A stretch of 20,937 nucleotides of DNA from Akkermansia sp. (GTDB taxonomy: Bacteria > Verrucomicrobiota > Verrucomicrobiia > Verrucomicrobiales > Akkermansiaceae), in contig JAFNWZ010000437.1 of assembly GCA_017379255.1 (NCBI GenBank), positions 1 to 20,937 of the forward strand, read 5' to 3'. The number at the start of each line of letters is the position of its first letter. Within the stretch, counting starts at the first letter, position 1. The translations under genes and the position numbers were made by a program. Positions 14,964-20,937 of this stretch are shown piece by piece. A model generated the notes under the pieces. The model searched no databases and was not told the DNA's origin. It saw only the letters and a list, made by a program, of their open reading frames with translations.

Positions 14964-16009
14964 GCATTCCGGATGGCCTGCCGCATGCAGGCCATCTTGT
15001 TTTCTGTTTCCTGCCATTCCTGTTCCTCTACGGAATCCGGCATGAGCCCGCCCCCTGCATACAGGCGGCAGACATCGTCAAATATCTGCATGCAGCGCAA
15101 GGAGACGTAGAGGTGCACAGCGCCGTTGCCCCAGGGACCCAGGTATCCGGCGTAACAGGAGCGGTCAATATCCGGGTAGCGCTGCAACAGTGCTCGTGCC
15201 TCATTTACCGGCGACCCACATACGGCGGGAGTGGGCGGCAGCTTATCCAGCAGCATCAGCATGCGCCCCGGTGGCATCTGGAAGATAAAGCGTGTGCACA
15301 GGTGTTCAATGCTGCCGGCCCGCAGGTTTTCGAGAGGCCCTTCATAGAGCTCCTTTGCCAGCGGACCGAGCGTTTCGCGGATGAATTCCGTAACGAGGGC
15401 CTGCTCCTGCCTGTTTTTTGAATCCCAGGGCAGGGTGCTGGGAATACGCGTGCCAGCCAGTGCCATGGTGCTCCAGCTGTCTCCCCTGCCAGTGATAAGT
15501 TGTTCAGGTGTGCAGAATAACCAGGTGCCGTATGCGGGGGTATGCACCAGAGCCTTGAATGCAGTGGGGTTTGCCACACAGGCCGCCCTGAATGCCCGAT
15601 AGGGGGAGAACGCCGGCGTAATTTCTTCATCTGCCGTGCGGGCCAGTACAATCTTGCGCACCTGTCCCGTGCGGATAAAGCCTGTGTACAGTTGGAACAG
15701 TGATGTATAAGCTCCGCGCGTGGTGGCACCATGGTCGGGGATGCGCTGCATTTCCGGCCACGCATTGGCTTCGGGTACTTCGGTCAGCTCAGAGGGTATA
15801 AAGAGACTCTTTCCGTCAAATGCCGCCAGAATAAAGCCGTTCTTGAAGATAGGGTCATCCTCCACGCGCCCGTCTTCCGCCATGCAGAACACAGGCTCCG
15901 TTTCACCAGGCAGACAATAGAGTGCAAATGCACATTGCCGGTGGCAAAGGGCATTGATCCTTTCCTCTGTGGTGGCGTGCATGCACGCTACCATACACTG
16001 AAACGGCAT
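14957..16009 (-). CDS. menF: Isochorismate synthase (MenF/EntC family)
   Basis: 350 residues from the ATG at 16009; a GTG at 16033 would add 8 and overlap the thioesterase gene by 10 bp. It belongs to the chorismate-utilising family: VRKIVLAR holds the Lys expected as general base, then ALAGTRIPS, IEHLCTRF, YAGYLGPWG and LYAGGGLMPDS-x5-EW-x-ETENK near the end, with the Mg-binding Glu residues. It should convert chorismate to isochorismate, the first step to menaquinone (or to a siderophore). TrpE and PabB are less likely because the N-terminal tryptophan-site region is absent and the length is short. No other men gene is in the window. It follows the thioesterase gene directly and is probably co-transcribed with it. 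Confidence 0.85.
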   Translation of the reverse strand: MPFQCMVACMHATTEERINALCHRQCAFALYCLPGETEPVFCMAEDGRVEDDPIFKNGFILAAFDGKSLFIPSELTEVPEANAWPEMQRIPDHGATTRGAYTSLFQLYTGFIRTGQVRKIVLARTADEEITPAFSPYRAFRAACVANPTAFKALVHTPAYGTWLFCTPEQLITGRGDSWSTMALAGTRIPSTLPWDSKNRQEQALVTEFIRETLGPLAKELYEGPLENLRAGSIEHLCTRFIFQMPPGRMLMLLDKLPPTPAVCGSPVNEARALLQRYPDIDRSCYAGYLGPWGNGAVHLYVSLRCMQIFDDVCRLYAGGGLMPDSVEEQEWQETENKMACMRQAIRNAY

Positions 16010-16023
16010 TTTTGGCAATATTT

Positions 16024-16743
16024 TTAGCTCCACAAAATATCAATCTCTGCGCGGATTCCCTCTGCAGAGTTGATGATGTGGCGGGTGAAATTGCCGCTGC
16101 GGTAGTGCTGGATTTCGACTTCTGCACCCAGCATGCATTCCTTACGGAATGCCAGATGAATGCGGGAGGGGCTTCCTTCCGGCGTACAATCGGCGGGCAG
16201 GGTATCAAGCGCCCAGACGAGGTACGCACTGTTGTTGATATGGCCGTTGAAATCAATATCACGGCGAGCTGCGGTGTGGGGTGAGGTTGCGCAAGGTTCG
16301 GCCGACCATTCCGGGCATACCAGCTCTTCGGTAATGGGAGGGCATTCCAGACCATTGAGTGGTACATTGGCTCGCTTGATGGGGAAGGGGCGGCGGGTTG
16401 TGATGTCGATGAGCACCCAGAGCAAATCCGCGCGGGCCAGAACATTGCCCTCCGCATCGGTCATTTCCACAAAGCGGCGGGCCTGCAACGCCCCGGCCTG
16501 GCCGGTGTTGGTGCGCAGGGTAATGGTTTCTTTCCACGCCGGACGCCGGAAGATTTCGTAATTACCGCGGGTTTCCACCCATATTTTGTGATTCTCTACA
16601 GCCCAGCCATAGCCCAGGTTGTTCCTGTCTGCGTGTTCCTCCGCCATTTCCTGGCACAGGTGCATGAAGAACTCCGGCTTCATGAGGTGGTCTGCCGAGC
16701 ATTCGTAACTGGTAATGGTGTGGGTGAGGGAGAGGTCTTCCAT
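16024..16743 (-). CDS. Acyl-ACP-type (double hot-dog) thioesterase
   Basis: 239 residues from the ATG at 16743. It resembles the acyl-ACP thioesterase family (plant FatA/FatB and bacterial homologues): two hot-dog halves, the first about 1-125 (KIWVETRGNYEIFRRPAWKE), the second about 135-239 with the catalytic-type motif RRDIDFNGHINNSAYL (Asp164, Asn166, His168). The frame is open to 16779, but a consensus promoter covers that stretch and its -10 ends 7 nt before 16743, which decides the start. The stop lies next to menF on the same transcript. Besides hydrolysing acyl-ACP it could be the thioesterase releasing 1,4-dihydroxy-2-naphthoate from its CoA ester in menaquinone synthesis; this is inference from the neighbour. 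Confidence 0.85.
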   Translation of the reverse strand: MEDLSLTHTITSYECSADHLMKPEFFMHLCQEMAEEHADRNNLGYGWAVENHKIWVETRGNYEIFRRPAWKETITLRTNTGQAGALQARRFVEMTDAEGNVLARADLLWVLIDITTRRPFPIKRANVPLNGLECPPITEELVCPEWSAEPCATSPHTAARRDIDFNGHINNSAYLVWALDTLPADCTPEGSPSRIHLAFRKECMLGAEVEIQHYRSGNFTRHIINSAEGIRAEIDILWS

Positions 16744-16750
16744 AGAGCGT

Positions 16751-16779
16751 ACTCTAGCATGGTTGCCGCGGAATGTCAA
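16751..16779 (-). promoter_or_regulatory. Thioesterase-menF promoter (leaderless)
   Basis: Minus-strand -35 TTGACA (16774-16779, perfect consensus), 17-bp spacer, -10 TAGAGT (16751-16756), 7 nt before the ATG at 16743. The predicted start site falls on or beside the start codon. Confidence 0.75.
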
Positions 16780-16798
16780 ATGTTAACATGCTGCAAAC

Positions 16799-16826
16799 AA
16801 AAAAGCCGCGCTCCCGGGAGCGCGGC
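16799..16826 (-). terminator. Intrinsic terminator of the GT4-GH57 operon
   Basis: A 22-bp perfect palindrome GCCGCGCTCCC/GGGAGCGCGGC (16805-16826) is followed on the minus strand by six T residues (16799-16804). It lies 17 bp after the GH57 stop codon. Confidence 0.92.
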
Positions 16827-16843
16827 ATGGAATTCAAAATTAG

Positions 16844-18028
16844 TTAAGCCATTGTTACCTTGTTGGCGTTGTGGATGAGTGCGGCCTGCTGCTTAACGCG
16901 CACTTGCAGGTCTGCCAAGGCGTTCATGTAGTAGATATAGGCATCGTACGGCGATGGGTAGGGGGTGAAACCGTTGCTCTTTTCCATATAGTGGAAATGG
17001 TCTGCGCTCTGCAGCTTGCGCCACACATGAATCATATCCCGGTCTTCGCTTGCCTTGACCGCGCGTTCGAGGTCGTAAATCTTCTTGATGGCCTCCTGCT
17101 GCATCACATTGCCGTTCCAGTGAGTGGTGGTTCCATACGTGGAGCAGCTGACCGGATTCGGGCAGTTCAGTGTGCCGCAGGACGGGAAGGCGCGCACGGC
17201 TTCTGTGGGGGTATAGAATTCATTGCCGGCAAAGAGGGCGGCAGTAATCATGGTGCGCCAGAACTCGAATACGCCGGTGCTGTCAGCCTGGCGTTCGCCC
17301 AGTGTCTCATAGTCCATGGAGATATTGACCACCTGTCCCTGTTCACGGCTCAGCCAGTCGGCAAAGGTGTAGGGTGAGAGCGGGTACTCGCTCCAGCCGG
17401 GGTCAGTGCGACGGTTTGCGAGGTCGTTGGAGAGATGGCGGTGGCGCAGCAGGGTCTTGGTCTTGTCGATGAGCGGAGCGCACTGCAGGTCATTCGTGTT
17501 GCGGTTGCTCATCATGCGGCCGCTGCCATCGGCCATGATGCCCTCGAATCCCATGTCGTATGCCTGGGCGGCAATGGCATTGGAGTACAGCATGCCTGTG
17601 TTCCAGAGTACCGTGGGACGCTGCCCGAAGAGTTCCTCAATGAGGTCGCAGTGTTCTTCCACCTGCTCGGCAAACTCACCCGTGGAATACAGGGAGGCCA
17701 GAGAGGCGTAATAGGGCATGGCCAGGAACTCCACGCAGCCTGTCTCCGCCAGCTCCTGGAATGAGGTGATGAGATCGGGACGGTGGTATCTGGCTTGTTC
17801 CAGGATTACGCCGGAAATCGCGAGGGCAAATTTGAACTTGCCGTCTGCCAGCTCAATGAGCTGCTTCATCATGCGATTGGCGGGCAGGTAGCAGCGCTCG
17901 GCCACCTCGCTGAGCACGCGGCCGTTCAGATAGTCATCCTCATAGAATGCGTGTTCGCCGATTTTGAAGAAATCATACGGAATCAGGCGGTTGGGCTGGT
18001 GCGCATGAAAGGTGAGAGTGATATTCAT
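16844..18028 (-). CDS. GH57 alpha-amylase-like protein with incomplete active site
   Basis: 394 residues of glycoside hydrolase family 57. Region 1 FHAHQP (7-12), ISGVILEQ (71-78), GWSEYPL (211-217) and region 4 MDYETLGE (238-245, catalytic-type Asp239) are recognisable. The segment expected to read FRNTELIY, with the Glu nucleophile, is LWNTGMLY: Gly145 replaces Glu. In the preceding YYHSL segment the His is Ala108 (MPYYASL). GH57 'alpha-amylase-like' members lacking a catalytic residue are known, mainly from Bacteroides relatives. The protein is probably cytoplasmic (no signal peptide) and lies 27 bp downstream of a glycogen-synthase-like gene, so it likely binds or modifies alpha-glucan. 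Whether it hydrolyses anything is doubtful. No Shine-Dalgarno is visible. Confidence 0.9.
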   Translation of the reverse strand: MNITLTFHAHQPNRLIPYDFFKIGEHAFYEDDYLNGRVLSEVAERCYLPANRMMKQLIELADGKFKFALAISGVILEQARYHRPDLITSFQELAETGCVEFLAMPYYASLASLYSTGEFAEQVEEHCDLIEELFGQRPTVLWNTGMLYSNAIAAQAYDMGFEGIMADGSGRMMSNRNTNDLQCAPLIDKTKTLLRHRHLSNDLANRRTDPGWSEYPLSPYTFADWLSREQGQVVNISMDYETLGERQADSTGVFEFWRTMITAALFAGNEFYTPTEAVRAFPSCGTLNCPNPVSCSTYGTTTHWNGNVMQQEAIKKIYDLERAVKASEDRDMIHVWRKLQSADHFHYMEKSNGFTPYPSPYDAYIYYMNALADLQVRVKQQAALIHNANKVTMA

Positions 18029-18055
18029 ATTGATAATGAAGAGTGTTGAATGTTA

Positions 18056-19354
18056 TTACCAGCCCAGCACGTGGTGATATACCTTAATCATTTTGTCAGC
18101 GGCTGTTTCCCAGTTGGAGCTCTTGATGTCCTGTGCGCTCTGTTCAGCCACGCGCTTGTACAGCTCCTCATCGGTCACGAGGTCGACAATGTGCTTCGCC
18201 ATCATGTTCACATCCCAGAAGTCAGCCTTCAGCGCGCCCTTCATCACCTCGGCTACGCCGCTCTGCTTCGAGATGACTGCCGGGATATTGAACTGCGCAG
18301 CCTCTAGGGCAGAAAGACCAAAGGGTTCGGATACGGAGGGCATGCAGTACACATCGGTCATGGAAAGTAACTCATTCACCTTCTGTTTGTTCAGGAAACC
18401 GGTGAAGTGGAACTTGTCGCCCACGCCGTGGAAAGCGCCCGTTTCAATCAGCTGGCGCAGCTTCTCACCCGTTCCGGCCATCACAAAACGTACATTGTCG
18501 GTCTGTTCCAGCACCTTGGCGGCAATCTGCAGGAAGAATTCCGGTCCCTTCTGGGCGGTGAGACGCCCCAGGAACAGCACCAGCTTTTCCGGGAACTTTT
18601 TCTTGCTGTGGAATACATGCACGGGGTCGGCGCCGTTGTGCACCGGGAAAATCTTGGCCGGGTCAATGCCATAGTGTCCAGCGGCCACTGTTCCCGTGTA
18701 TTTGGAAACCGGAATCACGGCATCTGCCTGTTCCATGCCATATTTCTCAATGTCGTAAATCCAGCCGCGCGCATCTGCCCCGGCGCGGTCGAACTGCGAG
18801 GCGTGCAGATGCACCACCAGCGGCTTGCCCGTGGCCTTCTTTACCTCCACTCCGGCCAGATAAGTCATCCAGTCGTGGGCATGAACTACATCGAAATCAT
18901 ATTTGCGTGCCATAACGGCGCAAATCTTCGAGAACTCAATGACTTTGCGGGCCAGGTCACCGGCATACAAATCTTCTTTGCTGGTGAAGAGGGCAAGGTC
19001 TGCCTCGTGGATGCGGGAGAAGAGCAGTTTGCCTTCCTGGGTGAAAGTGATATTGCCCGGTGTGCCTTCTTCGCAGGCGTAGGGATCCAGGTTAATCGGG
19101 GCTTTGCCCACTACGGTGAAACTTTCGTAGGTGTAGCCCTCCTCCAGCGTCTCCATCTGCTCGTGCTTCAGGGTGTTTACCCCCATCAGCGAAAAGCCGT
19201 CATATCTTGCCTCGGGCGATGCTTTCGGCACAATCACATGCAGGTCAACCTTCTGCGAAAGTGCGCGCGAAATCCCCATGCAGGCCACACCCAGGCCGCC
19301 GTTAATGAGTGGCGGAAATTCCCACCCTAGCTTTAATACCTTTATTCTTTTCAT
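18056..19354 (-). CDS. GT4-type glycogen synthase-like glycosyltransferase
   Basis: 432 residues from the ATG at 19354; a TTG two codons earlier (19360) is less likely. It is a GT-B fold enzyme. The N-terminal half starts LKLGWEFPPLINGGLGVACMG, with the GGLG loop that binds the nucleotide sugar, and has HAHDWMTYLAG. The C-terminal half contains FLGRLTAQKGPEFF, VMAGTGEKL and the GT4 E-x7-E motif in SEPFGLSALEAA. It is predicted to extend alpha-1,4-glucan chains from an activated glucose in the cytoplasm. It is followed by the GH57 gene with a 27-bp gap and one terminator, so they form an operon. GT4/GH57 neighbours are also known in Bacteroides, supporting a joint role in storage polysaccharide. 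The exact donor is not readable from the sequence. Confidence 0.88.
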   Translation of the reverse strand: MKRIKVLKLGWEFPPLINGGLGVACMGISRALSQKVDLHVIVPKASPEARYDGFSLMGVNTLKHEQMETLEEGYTYESFTVVGKAPINLDPYACEEGTPGNITFTQEGKLLFSRIHEADLALFTSKEDLYAGDLARKVIEFSKICAVMARKYDFDVVHAHDWMTYLAGVEVKKATGKPLVVHLHASQFDRAGADARGWIYDIEKYGMEQADAVIPVSKYTGTVAAGHYGIDPAKIFPVHNGADPVHVFHSKKKFPEKLVLFLGRLTAQKGPEFFLQIAAKVLEQTDNVRFVMAGTGEKLRQLIETGAFHGVGDKFHFTGFLNKQKVNELLSMTDVYCMPSVSEPFGLSALEAAQFNIPAVISKQSGVAEVMKGALKADFWDVNMMAKHIVDLVTDEELYKRVAEQSAQDIKSSNWETAADKMIKVYHHVLGW

Positions 19355-19416
19355 TTTCAATGGGTTGTTAGATTGTAAAATTGCAGACTCTCAGGGCTCA
19401 GTCTCGCTGGAATTAA

Positions 19417-19445
19417 AGCATAATGATAGTGACTTGTCCAGACAA
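19417..19445 (-). promoter_or_regulatory. Candidate promoter of the GT4-GH57 operon
   Basis: Minus-strand -35 TTGTCT (19440-19445), 17-bp spacer, -10 TATGCT (19417-19422), about 63 nt before the ATG at 19354. The -35 lies in a small dyad TTGTC-2 nt-GACAA (19434-19445), a possible operator. An alternative -10 TACAAT (19373-19378) has no good -35. Confidence 0.4.
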
Positions 19446-19478
19446 ATGTCCGTCAATCCTACTAACAAGATGTAAATT

Positions 19479-19497
19479 ACCGCCAGGCGTTGGCGGT
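19479..19497 (-). terminator. Short hairpin after the PUR-domain gene, weak terminator candidate
   Basis: A 7-bp stem ACCGCCA/TGGCGGT with a 5-nt loop lies 8 bp after the stop at 19505. The following minus-strand tract (AATTTA) has no proper T run. Confidence 0.4.
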
Positions 19498-19504
19498 CCC
19501 GGCG

Positions 19505-19711
19505 TTAATACTCCTTATTGGCCCGGCGGATGTCTTCCAACGCGGCAATGAAGTCGTCCAGAATTTCGGCCGGAACCATAATGCGGTCGCGGTTGGAGCT
19601 CACTTTTTCAGTGATGCGCACCACGCGTCCACGTGCGTTGCTCTTCAGGTCAATAAAGAAGGTCTTGCGGTCAGCAATGATTTTCTCTGTACAAATGATA
19701 TCGTCGTCCAC
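19505..19711 (-). CDS. Small PUR-domain (DUF3276-like) nucleic-acid-binding protein
   Basis: 68 residues, one PUR-type repeat: a beta-rich first part (TFFIDLKSNARGRVVRITEK) and a C-terminal helix (PAEILDDFIAALEDIRRANK). This is the pattern of the DUF3276/PUR-alpha-like family, whose characterised member in Borrelia (BpuR) binds RNA and DNA. The start is a GTG at 19711: no ATG occurs in frame, and an upstream TAA closes the frame before the promoter. GTG may be preceded by a weak GGGATTGAG ribosome site. It has a strong promoter of its own with a leader of about 38 nt. A role as a small post-transcriptional or nucleoid regulator is inferred from the family. Confidence 0.82.
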   Translation of the reverse strand: MDDDIICTEKIIADRKTFFIDLKSNARGRVVRITEKVSSNRDRIMVPAEILDDFIAALEDIRRANKEY

Positions 19712-19755
19712 TGTCTCAATCCCGGGGTGGTTATCGTAAACCCCTTCAGTTGCAC

Positions 19756-19783
19756 ATTATAACACAGGTGGAGGTGCAGTCAA
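19756..19783 (-). promoter_or_regulatory. Strong promoter of the PUR-domain gene
   Basis: Minus-strand -35 TTGACT (19778-19783), 16-bp spacer, -10 TATAAT (19756-19761, perfect consensus). This is the best -10 match in the window. The GTG start is 44 nt beyond the -10. Confidence 0.75.
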
Positions 19784-19860
19784 TCATCAAATTGAGGAAA
19801 ATCAAAAAGCCGGGCGTTTTCAGAACATCAGTCAGGCAGATATGCAGACGGAGTGATTCC

Positions 19861-19889
19861 TTGACATAGAAGCAGGGATGGGATATGCT
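19861..19889 (+). promoter_or_regulatory. Promoter of the secreted-protein gene at 19902
   Basis: -35 TTGACA (19861-19866, perfect consensus), 17-bp spacer, -10 TATGCT (19884-19889), 12 nt before the ATG at 19902. It overlaps the longer frame that opens at 19878, so that upstream start is excluded. Confidence 0.7.
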
Positions 19890-19901
19890 GAGAGCACAAC
19901 A

Positions 19902-20591
19902 ATGAAGCTGTTACGAAATGTCTTTCTGGCAACAACCCTGGCGTGTTGCTCTCTGGCCCATGCGGTAGAAGTGGTGCTTTGCGGTGGGGTGGCGCTGCGC
20001 TCGTGGGAGAATCTGCGTGGCCCGGCGGCGCATGATAACTGGTGGGCTAATTTTGTGCGAGCCTCGACGGTATATATTGATGGTGCGCTGGCCCGAAATC
20101 CGGAGAAGGACATTCTCTGGATAGTGTACAGACCGTCCTATATCTCGCGCGGCAAGGAGAACAAGATTGACTATATTGCTCGCATCAAAGAGACCGCGGC
20201 CAAGCGCAACATCCGCCTCAAGTTCGTGGATTCTGCTGATGAGGCATACGCAGCTATCAACAAAGCGCCGCGCAATAAGCAGGACAGGATTACGGCTTTC
20301 TTCTACTTCGGGCACAGCAATCCTCATGCATTCATGCTGGATTACAGTAATGATATCATGGCGGCCTCCACGGCCTGGATTCATGAAAAAGATCTGGCTA
20401 CTAAAATCAATCCTGCCATTTTTGATGCCAATGCAGAATGCTGGAGCTATGGCTGCTATACCGGCCGCAGCATGAGCCGTTACTGGCGAGAGGCCTTCAA
20501 GGTGGCGCTGTGGGGGAACCTGGAATCAACCCGCTACCAGCCTGTGGGGGAAGGCAAGTTGCCAGCCGGGGCAGGCAGGTGGGTGCGCTGA
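19902..20591 (+). CDS. Secreted protein of unknown function with spaced His and Cys motifs
   Basis: 229 residues. A Sec signal peptide (MKLLRNVFLATTLACCSLAHA, cleavage near residue 21) is followed by an alpha/beta mature domain with alternating hydrophobic strands (VEVVLCGG, DILWIVYRP, IRLKFVDS) and helices. Two motifs stand out: a strand ending in His, ITAFFYFGHSNPHAFML (130-146, His138), and about 40 residues later a strand ending in Cys, AECWSYGCYTG (178-188, Cys185). A His at a strand end followed by a Cys at the next strand end is the layout of clan CD cysteine peptidases (caspase, gingipain, legumain type), but the usual His-Gly is His-Ser here and the match is only by pattern. The ATG at 19902 is set by the promoter. 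The gene is monocistronic and closed by a terminator. It is probably periplasmic or extracellular; function unassigned. Confidence 0.75.
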   Translation: MKLLRNVFLATTLACCSLAHAVEVVLCGGVALRSWENLRGPAAHDNWWANFVRASTVYIDGALARNPEKDILWIVYRPSYISRGKENKIDYIARIKETAAKRNIRLKFVDSADEAYAAINKAPRNKQDRITAFFYFGHSNPHAFMLDYSNDIMAASTAWIHEKDLATKINPAIFDANAECWSYGCYTGRSMSRYWREAFKVALWGNLESTRYQPVGEGKLPAGAGRWVR

Positions 20592-20607
20592 TAGTTTTCA
20601 TCCATTA

Positions 20608-20642
20608 AAAAAAGCGGTGCTTTTGACAAGCACCGCTTTTTT
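20608..20642. terminator. Bidirectional intrinsic terminator
   Basis: A perfect 15-bp stem (20608-20622 and 20628-20642, GC core GCGGTGCTT) with loop TTGAC is flanked by A7 and T6 runs, so it works on both strands. It ends the plus-strand gene at 20591 and the convergent minus-strand Clp gene ending at 20654. Confidence 0.93.
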
Positions 20643-20653
20643 GCACTCAGGGG

Positions 20654-20937
20654 TTAATCTTTCTTCTTACGAGTTGCCCGTTTTTTCGGTGCAGGTTTTG
20701 GTTTATCCCCGGCAAAGGCAATATCGCAAGTGCCTTCGGGGCGGATGGCCCGGCTCATGCAGCCTGCCACCAGCTCGCCGCGGAGGATAGCCTCGGCGAT
20801 GGGGTCTTCGAGCAGGCGTTCAATGGCGCGGCGCATGGGGCGTGCGCCATACTGCGGGTCGTATCCCTTGTCTACCAGCATGCTGATGACCTCCGGGGAG
20901 AGGGTGAGCGAAATTTCCTTATCTGCCAGGCGGCGGA
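20654..20937 (-). CDS. ClpA/B/C-type AAA+ ATPase, C-terminal end (runs off the window)
   Basis: The last 94 residues are visible; the frame is open to the window edge. The segment LSPEVISMLVDKGYDPQYGA followed by RPMRRAIERLLEDPIAEAIL is the small D2 C-terminal subdomain of Hsp100/Clp ATPases, with the sensor-2 Arg in GARP. These hexamers unfold proteins for the ClpP protease (ClpA/ClpC) or for disaggregation (ClpB). LEDPIAEAILRGE favours ClpC. The protein ends in a basic tail (KPKPAPKKRATRKKKD) beyond the conserved domain. The start is outside the window; the ATG at 20881 is internal. A bidirectional terminator follows. Confidence 0.88.
   Translation of the reverse strand, partial: RRLADKEISLTLSPEVISMLVDKGYDPQYGARPMRRAIERLLEDPIAEAILRGELVAGCMSRAIRPEGTCDIAFAGDKPKPAPKKRATRKKKD

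Noticed and set aside
16744..16779. Longer start of the thioesterase
   Set aside because: The stretch holds a consensus promoter (TTGACA-17-TAGAGT) for the gene itself, so it is not translated.
16805..16826. 22-bp perfect palindrome as a possible regulator site
   Set aside because: Its T6 tract and position just after the GH57 stop make it an ordinary intrinsic terminator.
20624..20631. TGACAAGC copy matching the MITE target duplication
   Set aside because: It lies in a terminator loop and stem with no inverted repeat nearby; an 8-bp chance match.
1..20937. tRNA, rRNA, CRISPR array, phage attachment sites
   Set aside because: No cloverleaf-like sequence, regularly spaced repeats, integrase gene or attachment-type duplications were seen apart from the MITE target duplication.

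Overview
The window looks like a chromosomal segment of a Gram-negative bacterium of the Verrucomicrobiota, most likely near Akkermansia. This is inferred from gene content and promoter style, not from a database match. The supporting signs are outer-membrane biogenesis genes (Skp/OmpH, LpxD, a lipoprotein), HPr kinase without a visible PTS, a secreted GH20 hexosaminidase of the kind used on mucin-type glycans, a GT4/GH57 alpha-glucan gene pair of the type seen in gut Bacteroidota and relatives, and few Shine-Dalgarno sequences. No rRNA, tRNA or CRISPR array was found.

Layout. Positions 1-1643 hold the start of a small unknown gene and a gene for an AP2-domain protein with a Pro/Ser-rich tail, both on the minus strand, with strong sigma70-type promoters. 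Positions 1644-5252 are a tight minus-strand operon: hprK, a NIF3-family metal protein, an RluD-type pseudouridine synthase and a lipoprotein, closed by a terminator. Positions 5310-5606 hold a 279-bp non-autonomous insertion (MITE-like) with 20-bp terminal inverted repeats and a perfect 9-bp target duplication, placed between the lpxD terminator and the hprK promoter. Positions 5667-8534 carry skp-lpxD and a separate FKBP-type isomerase gene. Positions 8640-12884 carry a GH20 exo-hexosaminidase gene and rnr. Divergent from rnr, 12986-14963 is a plus-strand cluster of a PP2C phosphatase, an Fe/Mn superoxide dismutase and an HdeD-like membrane protein, which looks like a stress-response unit. 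It overlaps tail to tail with a minus-strand pair, an acyl-ACP-type thioesterase and an isochorismate synthase, possibly two menaquinone steps. Positions 16844-19354 are a GT4 glycogen-synthase-like gene followed by a GH57 gene whose product lacks its catalytic nucleophile. The end holds a small PUR-domain nucleic-acid-binding protein, a secreted protein of unknown function with spaced His and Cys motifs, and the C-terminal end of a ClpA/B/C ATPase.

Cross-cutting observation: most genes with a recognisable promoter have the -10 box (often TAGAAT) only 6-12 nt before the start codon, so many transcripts here should be leaderless or nearly so. The most unusual items are the MITE with its nested hairpin module, the AP2-domain protein, the catalytically incomplete GH57 protein next to a glycogen synthase, and the secreted His/Cys protein at 19902-20591.
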